Shown here: positions 21,669-33,538 of the stretch, piece by piece | How positions within the stretch are numbered: position 1 is the stretch's first letter | Layout: every line of letters begins with the position of its first letter | DNA from: Maricaulis maris MCS10 | Lineage (GTDB): Bacteria; Pseudomonadota; Alphaproteobacteria; Caulobacterales; Maricaulaceae | Direction: 5' to 3' | Length of the DNA: 64,000 nucleotides | NCBI RefSeq assembly: GCF_000014745.1 | Contig: NC_008347.1 | Coordinates: forward strand, 2,248,001-2,312,000 | Notes under the pieces: generated by a model | The model's database searches: none | The model's input: the letters and a program-made list of their open reading frames with translations, nothing else | Told to the model about the DNA's origin: nothing | Position numbers and translations under genes: made by a program

Positions 21669-22051
21669 CAGTCCGGGCCTCCCGCCTGTGTCGGCTCGGC
21701 CATGGCCAGGGCGTCGTCCGGCTGGGCCACAAACTGGCCATCCCGGCGCACACCACTGTCATCGGGACGCGGATCAGAGAGCAGTGGCAGATCGCTCAAG
21801 GCCACCTCCCGTGACGGATCAAGCGGCTCGAATCCGAGATAGCGCCGGGCCAGGGCGCGCAGGCGCTCCGGGTCTTCCAGATGGGCGATCTCGACATTGA
21901 GCACATTGATCTGGCGGCGCTCCTCGACGAGCTGGGCCTGGATATCCTCGAGACGTTCCTGCGAGCTCTTCGCCTCGGCCTTGGCGATGTAGAGCGCGAC
22001 CGCCAGAGCTGCGGCAACGACGAACGCAATCGCATTGAGCGTGCGGATCAT
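21668..22051 (-). CDS. ftsL: Cell division protein FtsL
   Basis: Small bitopic divisome protein. The 127-residue product has one N-terminal membrane helix (about 5-23), then a heptad-like coiled-coil stretch with [21 protein letters not shown], then [16 protein letters not shown], and an acidic variable tail. Sequence conservation in FtsL is low, so the call rests on size, topology, coiled coil and its place between rsmH and ftsI with four-base and one-base overlaps. Confidence 0.92.
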   Translation of the reverse strand: MIRTLNAIAFVVAAALAVALYIAKAEAKSSQERLEDIQAQLVEERRQINVLNVEIAHLEDPERLRALARRYLGFEPLDPSREVALSDLPLLSDPRPDDSGVRRDGQFVAQPDDALAMAEPTQAGGPD

Positions 22052-23052
22052 AGCGCGGCCTCCAGACGGGCAAGCGGAACAATACTCGTGTGCAGCGACG
22101 GGCTGTCGGACCAGGCCGGCGCTTCGTTTCGAATGGCGGCGCGCAGCTTGGCTGAGCGGGCACGGGGGTTTTCTGCAGCCTCCTCATCGCTGGCCGACAC
22201 GGCGCGACGGGTCAGCAATGAAAAGCTCGGCGCCGGACCGGCTTCAACCGCAGGCTCGTAACGCGAGCCGCCTCCCCCTGCGAGACCGGCACGGCTCCGC
22301 AGGAAGGTCTTGACCATGCGGTCTTCCAGTGAATGGAAGGTAACCACGACAAGCCGGCCCAACGGCGCCAGCAGACGCTCGGACGCCTCCAGCGCACGGG
22401 CCAGTTCACCCAGCTCGTCATTGACGAAAATTCGCAGCGCCTGGAAGACTTTCGTCGCCGGATGAATTTTCGAATGTTTTCCGCCAGTTGCGCGCGTCAC
22501 AATTTCAGCGAGCCGATCCGTCGTCTCGATTTTTGCCTCGGCACGGGCCGTGCAGATGAATTTCGCGATCCGCCGCGAACGCCGCTCTTCGCCGTACACA
22601 TAAAATATGTCCGCGAGCTCTGCTTCTTTCAGACGGTTGACGGCGTCGGCCGCGGTCGGGCCGCTCGCCGCCATGCGCATGTCCAGCGGGCCCTTGCGCA
22701 TGAAGGAAAAGCCACGCTCGGCCTGATCGATCTGCATCGAGGAGACGCCGATATCCAGCACGATGCCGTCGACCTGGTCGATACCGCGAGACGCCAGGAC
22801 CTCGCCCATCGCCGAGAACGGTGCTTCGGCGAAGGCAAAACGGCCTCCGGATGCCTGGACCAGCTGGGTCGCGGTGGGCTGGACGGCCGGGTCGCGATCA
22901 ATGCCGATCAGCTTGCAATCGGCCGCCGAAAGGATGCCGCGCGAATAGCCACCGGCGCCGAAAGTCCCGTCAATGTACAAAGCCCCGCTGCGCGGCTCGA
23001 GCGCATGCAGGACCTCACTCATCATGACCGGGATGTGCGGGGCAACGCTCAT
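22048..23052 (-). CDS. rsmH: 16S rRNA (cytosine1402-N4)-methyltransferase RsmH
   Basis: S-adenosylmethionine-dependent enzyme that methylates C1402 in the ribosomal P site. With the ATG at 23052 the product has 334 residues; a GTG one codon earlier is an alternative. GGGAGG lies six bases upstream of the ATG and the start overlaps the mraZ stop (ATGA). Motifs: [10 protein letters not shown] at the N-terminus, the SAM loop [22 protein letters not shown] and [13 protein letters not shown]. Formerly mraW, it is the second gene of nearly all dcw clusters. Confidence 0.97.
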   Translation of the reverse strand: MSVAPHIPVMMSEVLHALEPRSGALYIDGTFGAGGYSRGILSAADCKLIGIDRDPAVQPTATQLVQASGGRFAFAEAPFSAMGEVLASRGIDQVDGIVLDIGVSSMQIDQAERGFSFMRKGPLDMRMAASGPTAADAVNRLKEAELADIFYVYGEERRSRRIAKFICTARAEAKIETTDRLAEIVTRATGGKHSKIHPATKVFQALRIFVNDELGELARALEASERLLAPLGRLVVVTFHSLEDRMVKTFLRSRAGLAGGGGSRYEPAVEAGPAPSFSLLTRRAVSASDEEAAENPRARSAKLRAAIRNEAPAWSDSPSLHTSIVPLARLEAAL

Positions 23053-23510
23053 CACACCCCTCCCGGACGGGTCGGCAGCTTCAGGGCTCGCTTGTTGTCA
23101 CGGGCAAAACTCTGGGCATTGGACTTATGTTCTTCGAACCGCTCCGGAGACCAGATCTCGAAACGCGAACCAAGACCGACAAAGGTCGCCTTGGCATCGA
23201 GGCCGGCATGTTCGGCGAATTCCTTGGGCAAGGTGACGCGGCCATTGGCGTCGAAAGCCAATGGGCGGGCGGCACCGAAGATGGCGCGCTCGAAAGCGAT
23301 GCGCGCATCATCATAGGGGTCCATTTCCTCGATCAGCGCCTGGTAACGCTCGAGCAGGGCCTGACCGCCACCTTCCAGATAGGGACCATCGAAGGACGGC
23401 CAGACGATGATGCCGTCAAAGGGGCCGCCTCGCACCACAGCACGGAAATCGGCCGGAACGGAAACCCGTCCCTTGGCATCGACGCCGTTAATGGTGGTGG
23501 ACAGAAACAC
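23052..23510 (-). CDS. mraZ: Transcriptional regulator MraZ
   Basis: AbrB-fold DNA-binding protein that autoregulates the dcw operon. Taking the GTG at 23510 gives 152 residues starting [15 protein letters not shown], which matches the MraZ N-terminus; an ATG at 23549 would add 13 residues with no family support. Both MraZ repeats are visible: [13 protein letters not shown] and later [17 protein letters not shown]. It is the first gene of the dcw cluster. The 10-bp-spaced ATGGGA repeats 48 to 73 bases upstream are the likely target site of this protein. Confidence 0.95.
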   Translation of the reverse strand: MFLSTTINGVDAKGRVSVPADFRAVVRGGPFDGIIVWPSFDGPYLEGGGQALLERYQALIEEMDPYDDARIAFERAIFGAARPLAFDANGRVTLPKEFAEHAGLDAKATFVGLGSRFEIWSPERFEEHKSNAQSFARDNKRALKLPTRPGGV

Positions 23511-23829
23511 GCCTTGCTGGCTCCCCAAACCCTGCAACCTACCCCGCATGGTTAATTATGGGATAACATGGGACTGGATGGGAAACAATGACGAGAAGGC
23601 CGTTTTTCATGGATTAACAGGCCAATCGAAGTATTCAAATATGCAAAACTGAAGAACAGACGCGGAACATTAAGTTAATATCCACAGGCAGGTCCCAGCC
23701 ACGCCCATGAATTCCCACGAAATCCCGAATTGTGTGGATTTGTGCCAATCAGGAAAAAGATGCACGAAGCAACCGGTCGAGCGACTCCGCAAAACCGGGG
23801 CCCACTTCGTCTGTGCCAGCAGGGAATAA
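23511..23829. other. Gene-free promoter region between rnpB 3' end and mraZ
   Basis: About 320 bases without a gene. It is AT-richer than its surroundings, as expected for the main dcw promoter on the minus strand. It holds the MraZ-type repeats (23548-23583), a GAAC-N7-GAAC pair at 23654-23668, and two inward-facing DnaA-box-like sequences at 23678-23686 and 23733-23741. I cannot fix a single -35/-10 pair. The open frames here are short and lack ribosome binding sites. Confidence 0.6.
23548..23583. promoter_or_regulatory. MraZ-type operator: ATGGGA repeats with 10-bp period
   Basis: ATGGGA occurs at 23558, 23568 and 23578 with four-base spacers, and a degenerate ATGGTT precedes at 23548, so four sites lie on one face of the helix. 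MraZ of E. coli recognises TGGGN repeats separated by five bases, which is exactly this spacing. The repeats read on the strand opposite to mraZ. Location is 38-73 bases upstream of the mraZ GTG. Confidence 0.8.
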
Positions 23830-24222
23830 GTGATCAGGCGGCCTGTAAGCCGGGTCTTGTCCCCCGGATCAGATCCGGGGCGACGGTCATTCATCTGCGA
23901 TCGTGCTTGCGCACGACCTGGTGCGACCTACCCGGACAGCATGCGGAGGCGCACGTGCAGCCGAGGCTGCGGTCTGTCCCTATTCGGTCTTGCTCCAGGT
24001 GGGGCTTGCCTAGCCCCCTTCCTTGCGGTCGGGGCGGTGCGCTCTTACCGCACCGTTTCACCCTTGCCTGGCCCGAAGGCCCGGCGGTCTGTTCTCTGCT
24101 GCGCTTTCCCTGGGGTCACCCCCGCCGGACGCTATCCGGCACCTTGCCTCCGTGGAGCCCGGACTTTCCTCGACAACACCGTTTCCGGCCCAGTTGCCGC
24201 GACCGCCCAGCCACCTGATCGC
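23830..24222 (-). ncRNA. rnpB: RNase P RNA (type A)
   Basis: Catalytic RNA that trims the 5' leader of tRNA precursors. Read on the minus strand, it has the conserved GAGGAAAGTCCGGGCTCC (24154-24171), the CR-V type segment AGGGTGAAACGGTGCGGTAA (around 24045-24068) followed by AGAGCGCACC, and the 3' signature ACCCGGCTTACAGGC. Helix P1 is formed by 24210-24220 with 23832-23842 (11 positions, one wobble), which sets both ends to within a few bases. The total of about 393 nucleotides is normal for alphaproteobacteria. The exact 5' and 3' ends are estimates. Confidence 0.95.
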
Positions 24223-24269
24223 GATCTAGATCGTCCAGACGGGGCGGAGCGTCAAGCGTCACGCACCGG

Positions 24270-24944
24270 TCAGCGGCTGGCGATCGCCGCGACGGCGGTT
24301 ATCAGGCCACGTGTCTCGTCGTCGAGAACACCGTCACAGCAGGCCGGCCGCCAGCGGCGCTGGAACGCCTCGACCACGGCCTCAATGCCGGCCTCCAACG
24401 AATAGCCGATCCGCGCGAGATCATCCCGTGCATCGCGTTCAAGGTCGCCGCCCTCCGGGCGCCCCAGGGCACACCCAGCCCTGGCCAGAACGTCCCACGG
24501 GAAGTGCTCGCCCGGGTCCTGCTTGCGGCCCGGCGCGACATCGGAATGCCCGATCACACGGTCTGCGGTAACCCCGTGCCGCGCCATCAGATCGCCCACC
24601 AAGGCGGTCACGCTCTCGATCTGGACAGCCGGATATGCCGGCAGGCCGAAATCATGGCCGCCATTGACAATTTCGATGCCGATCGAGGCAGAATTAATGT
24701 CGCGCTCGCCCTGCCAGCTCGCCACGCCGGCATGCCAGGCGCGCTTGTCTTCGCCGACCAGCTGCAGGATCCGGCCATTCTCCTCGACAACATAATGGGC
24801 GCTGACCTGGGCCTCGCGGTCACACAGGCGGGCAATCGCCGCAGCGCCGCTTTCCATCCCGGTATAGTGCAGCAGGATCAGGCTGATCGGTGTCTTGCGA
24901 TCATTGAAATTGGGCGACGGCACCGCGATCACGTCCAGCGTCAC
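24270..24944 (-). CDS. N-acetylmuramoyl-L-alanine amidase, AmpD/AmiD type
   Basis: Amidase_2 zinc enzyme that cleaves between MurNAc and L-Ala. The 224-residue product has the zinc ligands in LLHYTG (His26) and GHSDVAPGRKQDPGEHFPW (a His and an Asp), plus ISAHYVVEENG-like substrate-binding sequence. No signal peptide is seen, so it is probably cytoplasmic and acts in muropeptide recycling like AmpD; a weak peptidoglycan-binding-like helical tail (after about residue 165) recalls AmiD. The start GTG overlaps the upstream transporter stop as GTGA. It is close to rnpB and the cell-wall cluster. Confidence 0.9.
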   Translation of the reverse strand: MTLDVIAVPSPNFNDRKTPISLILLHYTGMESGAAAIARLCDREAQVSAHYVVEENGRILQLVGEDKRAWHAGVASWQGERDINSASIGIEIVNGGHDFGLPAYPAVQIESVTALVGDLMARHGVTADRVIGHSDVAPGRKQDPGEHFPWDVLARAGCALGRPEGGDLERDARDDLARIGYSLEAGIEAVVEAFQRRWRPACCDGVLDDETRGLITAVAAIASR

Positions 24945-25855
24945 AGCGTTTTCTCCCGGGCCAGCGCGGCGGCAGGCAGTTTTTGGTTCTGGCGCAAGGC
25001 GATAATGCCGACACCGGCAAGGGTCAGGCCACCACCGACAAACAGGCGCCAGCCCATCGGATCCCCCATCAGCAGAATGCCCGACACCACGCCGACCAGC
25101 GGCGCCAGCAAGGTGATCGGCGCGATCAGGGTCGCGTCATAGCGCTGCAACAGATTGTAGAAGACCCCATGCCCGAAAATATTGACCAGCACCACGGTGA
25201 TCAAAAGCGCTGCGCCAAAAGCCCATCCGCCCGACACGACCGAGGCCAGTTGCCCCTGTTCGAAGGTGAGTGACAATAACAGCAGCGGCGGCCAGGACAG
25301 CAGCCCGATCCACGCCTGCATGCGGATCGAGTCCATGGGCAGGCGCTTGACCAGTATCATCCCCAGCGCCGCCACGAAGGCGGCACCGACGCCGAGCAAC
25401 ATGCCGATCGACATGTCCATTGCCGCCGGGTTCAGGATCACCAGCATTACCCCGCCAAAGGCCAGCATCATGCCGGCGATCCGCGGCAATCCGACCCTCT
25501 CCTTGAGGAAAATGACAGACAGTATGGTGGCGAAGGGAACGCCCATCTGCACTGCGATCGCCATGCCGGAAGGCGTTGCCCAGCGCATGCCCAGGAACAT
25601 CAGCGCGTATTGCAGCGCGCCCATGCACAGCGCCACCCCGATCATCGTTTTCATGTCGGCCGGGCGCGGCCTCAACCAGGGGGCCAGGAAGGCATAAAGC
25701 AGGGCAAAGCGCAGAAAGGCGAAAAAGATCGGCGGCACGCCGTCAAAGCCCGGCATCCAGCCCGGTGCGCCGGTCACGGCGAACTTCGCGACCACGAAAT
25801 TGAAACCCCAAACGACGCAGACCGCCACGAGCAGAAGGAAATCCTTGAGACGCAT
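24941..25855 (-). CDS. EamA-family (DMT superfamily) transporter
   Basis: The 304-residue product has ten hydrophobic segments arranged as two EamA repeats of five. The opening VVWGFNFVVAKF is the family N-terminal motif, and the second repeat ends with the PLVGVVSGILLMGDP pattern. Members export amino acids or other metabolites such as O-acetylserine, but substrate cannot be told from sequence. The ATG at 25855 begins 39 bases after the esterase gene, and the stop overlaps the amidase start, so these genes probably share a transcript. Confidence 0.9.
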   Translation of the reverse strand: MRLKDFLLLVAVCVVWGFNFVVAKFAVTGAPGWMPGFDGVPPIFFAFLRFALLYAFLAPWLRPRPADMKTMIGVALCMGALQYALMFLGMRWATPSGMAIAVQMGVPFATILSVIFLKERVGLPRIAGMMLAFGGVMLVILNPAAMDMSIGMLLGVGAAFVAALGMILVKRLPMDSIRMQAWIGLLSWPPLLLLSLTFEQGQLASVVSGGWAFGAALLITVVLVNIFGHGVFYNLLQRYDATLIAPITLLAPLVGVVSGILLMGDPMGWRLFVGGGLTLAGVGIIALRQNQKLPAAALAREKTL

Positions 25856-25894
25856 GAGACACTCATGGACGCCCAGGCCATTGCTCGCAAGCGC

Positions 25895-27130
25895 TTATTG
25901 CGAATGGTGGAAATGCGCGTCGAGGAATTCCAGGAAGGCGTGCCAGTCAGACGGTTGGACGCCGTGCAGGCCGCGCCGCATGAAGACGGCGATGTCGGCT
26001 TCCGGGTCAAAGGCGCCCAGGCTGGGCTGGCGCAAACCCTCGGACCCGTAAAGCGCATAAACCGGATTGGCGCCCAAGGCGGCGCGGAAACTGCCCTGAG
26101 GATCCGACCAGGCATCGCGCCAGGCTCCGCCAATCAGCAAGGGGCGCGGCGCCATCAGGGCGATCAGCTCGTGCTGGTCGAGCGGGATCCCGTCCTCATT
26201 ATTGCCGTAGGACGCGTAGCGCTCATTGAACCAGTAGGGATAGGTCCCGGTGATCTGCGCCACGCTCTCACCTGCGAAGCTGCGGGTCAGTGTCGTGCCG
26301 CCAGTCCCGGCCTGGTGCGCCAGAACAAGGTCGATCCGGGTATCAAAAGCTGCGGCGACCAGGGCTGATTTGGCATTGCGCGAATGCCCCCACACGGCCA
26401 TCCGTGCCGGATCAAGGCGCGGATCGCTCTCCAGCGCGTCAATGGCGCGTGAATACCCCCAGGCCCAGGCAATGATGGCGCCGCTTTCGCGGCCAGGCAT
26501 CAAGGCATCCAGCGCCGCAGGGGCATCATCCGGATTGTCAGGCACGATCTCGCCGGGATGCAGGAAGGCGAGCGCATACCCCCGCGCCAGGATGGTCTCG
26601 ATTGGCGGTTCGGCAATGTGGCGGCCAAAGACACCTGTCATCAGATGGCCCTGCCAACCATTGACCTCACTGCACTCACGCGCTGCCGGATTGAGTGGCG
26701 CAGACAGGTCACCACGACCACCCAGCGCCGTCCGGGTTCCGCAGAATGTCTGCATCACGATGACGGGTGCCGGCGCGGCAGCGGCTTCCGGCAGGATCAC
26801 AACCAGGCGCGCCTGGACAGTGCCGAGATCGAGGTCCCATTCCTCGATCCGCCCCAGGCCGTCATAGGCTCCCGCCTCCACCAGTCTTTGATCGGACACC
26901 GAGGCCGGAGCGACGCCGGGCCAGTCGCCATAGACCTCTACCTCGAAACGCCGGCGCAGGGCCGCTCGCCCGGCCTCCCATTCGTCCGGCACCAGGCCGC
27001 TGGTATCAATTGCCGGACGGGCCGGCGACCCGTCATTTTCGGTCGGCACCAGAGGCAACACCATCGACACACAGCCGATCAGCATCATCGGAAGGGTGAT
27101 GGCGACAAGGAAAAGGAATGCGCGGATCAC
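25895..27130 (-). CDS. CE15-like esterase, predicted lipoprotein
   Basis: Alpha/beta-hydrolase resembling bacterial glucuronoyl esterases. The 411-residue product begins with a signal ending LIGC, so Cys20 is probably lipidated. The nucleophile motif GHSRNAK is at 248-254 (Ser250), typical of the CE15 GHSRxGK elbow but with Ala in place of Gly. His389 in GLHGVQPSDW is a good catalytic His candidate. CE15 enzymes cleave esters between glucuronate in xylan and lignin, but distant relatives with other substrates exist. The start is GTG with no obvious ribosome site. No other plant-polymer genes are nearby, so the natural substrate is uncertain. Confidence 0.75.
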   Translation of the reverse strand: MIRAFLFLVAITLPMMLIGCVSMVLPLVPTENDGSPARPAIDTSGLVPDEWEAGRAALRRRFEVEVYGDWPGVAPASVSDQRLVEAGAYDGLGRIEEWDLDLGTVQARLVVILPEAAAAPAPVIVMQTFCGTRTALGGRGDLSAPLNPAARECSEVNGWQGHLMTGVFGRHIAEPPIETILARGYALAFLHPGEIVPDNPDDAPAALDALMPGRESGAIIAWAWGYSRAIDALESDPRLDPARMAVWGHSRNAKSALVAAAFDTRIDLVLAHQAGTGGTTLTRSFAGESVAQITGTYPYWFNERYASYGNNEDGIPLDQHELIALMAPRPLLIGGAWRDAWSDPQGSFRAALGANPVYALYGSEGLRQPSLGAFDPEADIAVFMRRGLHGVQPSDWHAFLEFLDAHFHHSQ

Positions 27131-27239
27131 GGGGCGGGATATCGGGTCGGATTTGACATGAAACGACCCTAGCCGGACGCCCGGATCATCCCAATCACAA
27201 TCTTGTGGGTCACTGCTTTGACGCGTCGCTCACGCTCAA

Positions 27240-27566
27240 TCAGCGTGAAGACGGGCCAACGCCGTCCACGGTCCAGCCCTCGGGTCCGCGGGTGGCGACG
27301 AGGATTTCCGGTCCGGATGACCGGTCCTGGGTGTCCGAACCGGCGGCAGACACCCGTCCACCCCGCAATTTGCGCCAGACCCAGAAACCGGCTGCAGCGA
27401 GTACGGCGATACCGGCCACCACAAGGAAGGCCGCCGTCAGCATGGCAGCGAGGAAGATCACAAGTCCGACCACGGCGAGCGCAATGAGGGCCGCGAGAAT
27501 GTCGCGTACCACCCGGCTGGCGCGTCCGGAGAAACCTGATGCGAATGTGTGTCGAGCGTCCGTCAT
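27240..27566 (-). CDS. Unknown small membrane protein
   Basis: I do not recognise the family. The 108-residue product has a short basic N-terminus, then about 40 very hydrophobic residues rich in Ala, Val and Leu (about 22-62), enough for a helical hairpin. Then come WRKLRGG and a soluble tail. The ATG at 27566 is preceded by GGAAAGAGG. An upstream extension in the same frame is unlike a normal N-terminus. It lies between the DnaJ-type gene and the esterase, on the same strand, 58 bases after the former. Confidence 0.7.
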   Translation of the reverse strand: MTDARHTFASGFSGRASRVVRDILAALIALAVVGLVIFLAAMLTAAFLVVAGIAVLAAAGFWVWRKLRGGRVSAAGSDTQDRSSGPEILVATRGPEGWTVDGVGPSSR

Positions 27567-27624
27567 GAACCTCTTTCCGTGTTCGCCCCCGCAGACCCAT
27601 ATGTTGGCATCAATGCCCCAAAGG

Positions 27625-28326
27625 TCAATTGGCCAGAGGTGCGACCAATCCGCGTTGCGACAGGATTTCACCGTAAGCCGCGTTGATCGCTGCCATTTTC
27701 TCATCGGCCAGCCGCTGGATTTCGAGCGGAGCTCCGCGAGCGATCAACCGGTCAGGGTGATTTTGTGAGGCAATCCGGCGATAGGCCTTGCGCAGGTCGA
27801 GATCGGAGATTCCCGCCTCGATTCCCAGGATCACATAAGGGTCCTTGTCGTCGGGTTCGACATGGCCGGCCAGGATGCGGCGGAACTCGGTCTCCGAGAA
27901 ACCGAAAATGTCAGCGACGCGCTGCAGGTAATCCATCTCGTCGGGCGTGATGGTGCCATCGGCTTTGGCGACATGGAAAAGGCCATCGATCACATCCTCG
28001 AGGATGGCCGGATAGCACCGGAAGCGGCGGGCCAGACGGCGGGCATAGCCGTCAAAACCGAGCGTGGTCTGCATGGCCAGTTCAAACGCCCGGTCAAGCG
28101 CGTCGCGGCCTTCCGGCGGCGGCCTGAACACCTCGTAGAAGGCACGGATTTCGCTGCGTGAAACGACACCATCGGCCTTGGCCATCTTGGCGCCCAGCCC
28201 GATCAGCGCCATGGCGAAATCGGCATCATTGACCTGGTGTGTGGCCGCGCGCTCGTCGCAGCCATCACATTCCAGGAAGCAATCGCGACCGCTGATACGG
28301 TCGGCCAGATTTCGCCAAAATCCCAT
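27625..28326 (-). CDS. TerB/DnaJ-domain protein (DjlA-like)
   Basis: Co-chaperone-like protein. The 233-residue product has an acidic TerB-type helical domain (about 40-150) with the repeated [17 protein letters not shown] and [14 protein letters not shown] stretches. A C-terminal J domain (about 165-230) follows, with the HPD motif in SQNHPDRL. An N-terminal CxxC-like CDGCDE is also seen. E. coli DjlA has the same domain order plus an N-terminal membrane helix, which is missing here. The ATG at 28326 has GGAGGG eight bases upstream; earlier in-frame starts lack this. Confidence 0.9.
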   Translation of the reverse strand: MGFWRNLADRISGRDCFLECDGCDERAATHQVNDADFAMALIGLGAKMAKADGVVSRSEIRAFYEVFRPPPEGRDALDRAFELAMQTTLGFDGYARRLARRFRCYPAILEDVIDGLFHVAKADGTITPDEMDYLQRVADIFGFSETEFRRILAGHVEPDDKDPYVILGIEAGISDLDLRKAYRRIASQNHPDRLIARGAPLEIQRLADEKMAAINAAYGEILSQRGLVAPLAN

Positions 28327-28478
28327 ATGCGTCACCCTCCGGGCGCCCATGTAGGAAGCGCGCGCCATGTGTGCGAGGGGGCGACGGCGACCTTGAGCAG
28401 TTCGCTCTCAGCTTAAGCCGGTTGCACCTTGCCATGCCATGCTTAACCTCCGCAGCGATGCAAATCGGGGTCACACAT

Positions 28479-32051
<3,573 letters not shown>

Positions 32052-32274
32052 GACCCCGTACAACGCTGATCACCACAATAGCGCCCGGCAATCAGTACAG
32101 GGCGCGGACATGCCGGTGCAGGGCGGTGCTGGATGTGCTGGATGTGCTGGCCGCAAGCCGTTCCAGGCCGGTGCAGACCGTGAAGACCGTACAGGCCGCA
32201 AGCCACCACAAGTCGGTACAGCCGGAAAAGCCAGCCATACCCCCGGCCGAGCCTAGCGCTCGCCAAGACCACCT

Positions 32275-32440
32275 CCCCCTTATAAGGCATTCCATCCCTT
32301 ATAAGGAATAAACCGCTCGCCACTAAAACCCCCGCACGACACCTTAAAATGCTGAATAGACTTGTATTCTGGAAGCGCCAGACCATGCAAAGGGGCAGGC
32401 GCGCAGCATCCGAGCCTAAATTCATCCCTTATAAGGGATG
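32275..32440. repeat. Three CCCTTATAAGG palindromes
   Basis: The 11-base palindromic core CCCTTATAAGG occurs at 32277, 32296 and 32426. The last copy is part of a perfect 18-base palindrome at 32423-32440 (CATCCCTTATAAGGGATG); the middle one reads CATCCCTTATAAGGAATA. They could be operator sites or parts of a mobile palindromic repeat. No nearby gene is an obvious target. Confidence 0.6.
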
Positions 32441-32463
32441 GCGCCCCGCGCTCACCCCACCAT

Positions 32464-32580
32464 AAACCGCTTGCCGAGAGAAAGCCGTATCCGCTTCTTG
32501 AGCTCAAGGGGCATGCCCGCGAAGCGGCGCCTGCGGCGCCCTTGACCTCAAGAAGCGGATACGGCCCGCTGGCTGACAAG
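32464..32580 (+). repeat. Dispersed repeat copy A with an internal 75-base palindromic insertion
   Basis: The flanks AAACCGCTTGCC...AGAAAGCCGT.TCCGC and TGGCTGACAAG match copy B at 34206-34247 nearly base for base, but here 75 bases (32495-32569) lie between them. The insertion and its left edge form a large hairpin: 32484-32510 pairs with 32539-32565 at 26 of 27 positions, with a GC-rich loop that itself contains GGCGCC-TGC-GGCGCC. Confidence 0.7.
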
Positions 32581-32650
32581 TGGTTTAAGGCCTGATCCGC
32601 GCTTAGCGCCCTTGATCCGTATTTCTCCCGGCTTCCCGGATCGCCCGAGT

Positions 32651-32715
32651 AGAAGGCGCATTATTAGGCGCACTCATGATTGACCACGGCGCGCAGAAGG
32701 CGCATATTAATACGC
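32651..32715 (+). promoter_or_regulatory. hicAB promoter with two operator-like repeats
   Basis: AGAAGGCGCATTATTAGGCGC (32651-32671) and AGAAGGCGCATATTAATACGC (32695-32715) are 44 bases apart. Between them is TTGACC (32680-32685, -35), and CATATT or TATTAA within the second repeat serves as the -10 at 17 or 19 bases. The placement fits autorepression by the HicB C-terminal DNA-binding domain. Confidence 0.65.
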
Positions 32716-32733
32716 ATACGCGGAGCAATCCTG

Positions 32734-32925
32734 ATGGAATTCGAAACCAATAGCCGCAAGCTCATCAAGCTGCTTGAGAAAGACGGTTTCGAACTCGTCT
32801 CCACGAAGGGATCGCACCACAAATATCGCAAGGGCATGATCACGCTGGTCGTGCCGCACCCCAAAAAGGACCTGCCGACCGGCCTGGTCCGCGCGATCTA
32901 CCGGCAAGCCGGTTGGATCGACTAG
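32734..32925 (+). CDS. hicA: HicA-family mRNA interferase toxin
   Basis: Small dsRBD-fold RNase of a type II toxin-antitoxin pair. The 63-residue product has the family layout: SRKLIKLLEKDGFELV helix and strand, the catalytic-His loop TKGSHHKYRKG (His28 or His29), the VVPHPKKDLPTGLVRAI segment, and a final helix. The ATG at 32734 has GGAG nine bases upstream; an upstream in-frame ATG would add basic residues not found in HicA. It is followed 15 bases later by hicB. The toxin-first order is typical of hicAB. Confidence 0.93.
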   Translation: MEFETNSRKLIKLLEKDGFELVSTKGSHHKYRKGMITLVVPHPKKDLPTGLVRAIYRQAGWID

Positions 32926-32940
32926 GAAGGAGGCTCAACC

Positions 32941-33345
32941 ATGCCCAATTTCTACGCCATTGTGACCCAGGAGGGTGACAGTGCGCATGGCATCCATTTC
33001 CCCGATCTCCCTGGCTGCTTCTCGGCAGCCGATACGCTTGACGAGGTTCCCGCCAAGGCGCGTGAGGCGCTATCCCTATGGTTCGAGGACGAGGCGATGA
33101 TCGCGCCCAGCTCGCTCGCCGACGTGCACGAGAAAATCCGCAATGACCTCGGCTATATCGACCTCATGTCAAGCGGCTCGTTTTTGATGTCCATCCCGGT
33201 CGTCTCGATGACCGGCCGCACGGTCAAGGCCAACCTGACGATGGATGCCGGCCTGCTTCAGGCCATCGACGAGACCGCCAGAGAGCGTGGCATCACGCGT
33301 TCGGCCTTCCTGGCCGACCTGGCCCGGCGCGAGATCGCGGCATAG
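32941..33345 (+). CDS. hicB: HicB-family antitoxin
   Basis: Antitoxin and likely autorepressor for HicA. The 134-residue product has the HicB N-terminal partial RNase H-like fold, seen as YAIVTQEGDSAHGIHFPDLPGC. A C-terminal ribbon-helix-helix-like segment (VKANLTMDAGLLQAIDETARERGITRSAFLADLARREI) would bind the repeats at 32651-32715. GGAGG lies seven bases before the ATG. Co-transcribed with hicA. Confidence 0.93.
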   Translation: MPNFYAIVTQEGDSAHGIHFPDLPGCFSAADTLDEVPAKAREALSLWFEDEAMIAPSSLADVHEKIRNDLGYIDLMSSGSFLMSIPVVSMTGRTVKANLTMDAGLLQAIDETARERGITRSAFLADLARREIAA

Positions 33346-33375
33346 TCGACCAATGGCAGGAGCGCGTGAACAAGA

Positions 33376-33390
33376 GGCGCCCGCGGCGCC
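33376..33390. other. Short GC hairpin after hicB
   Basis: GGCGCC-CGC-GGCGCC, 30 bases after the hicB stop, with no T tract. The loop and stem closely resemble the GGCGCC-TGC-GGCGCC in the palindrome at 32526-32540. It may aid termination or be a repeat remnant. The rest of 33346-33538 is the leader of the fasciclin gene. Confidence 0.4.
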
Positions 33391-33538
33391 CCCCGAGCCG
33401 CAAGATTAAGCTTCGGACAGGTTTGATCCGAAACCGGGCGCTGACCGTACCTCTGGCTGTCACATGCATGAGACGACCCTCAAGTGAACCGGCGGCGGCC
33501 ACCACTGGTTCAACTCACTCGAACAAGGGAGCGCACAC

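Larger units (their letters stand above)
32052..32733. other. Gene-free accessory stretch with tandem and palindromic repeats
   Basis: About 680 bases with no credible gene. From left to right it has nearly three copies of GTGCTGGAT (32126-32150), two GCCGCAAGCC copies, three CCCTTATAAGG palindromes (32277-32440), a dispersed repeat with an inserted 75-base palindrome (32464-32580), and the hicAB promoter. The open frames across it are low-complexity and lack ribosome sites. Confidence 0.65.

Noticed and set aside
23654-23668. GAAC-N7-GAAC, the alphaproteobacterial SOS (LexA) box pattern, upstream of mraZ
   Set aside because: Eight fixed bases read in either orientation are expected about once or twice in 64 kb by chance, and mraZ is not a known SOS gene.
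23678-23741. Two DnaA-box-like sequences, ATATCCACA and TGTGGATTT, facing each other before mraZ
   Set aside because: They match the consensus at only 8 and 7 of 9 positions and there is no AT-rich unwinding tract or replication gene, so an origin or real DnaA control is not supported.
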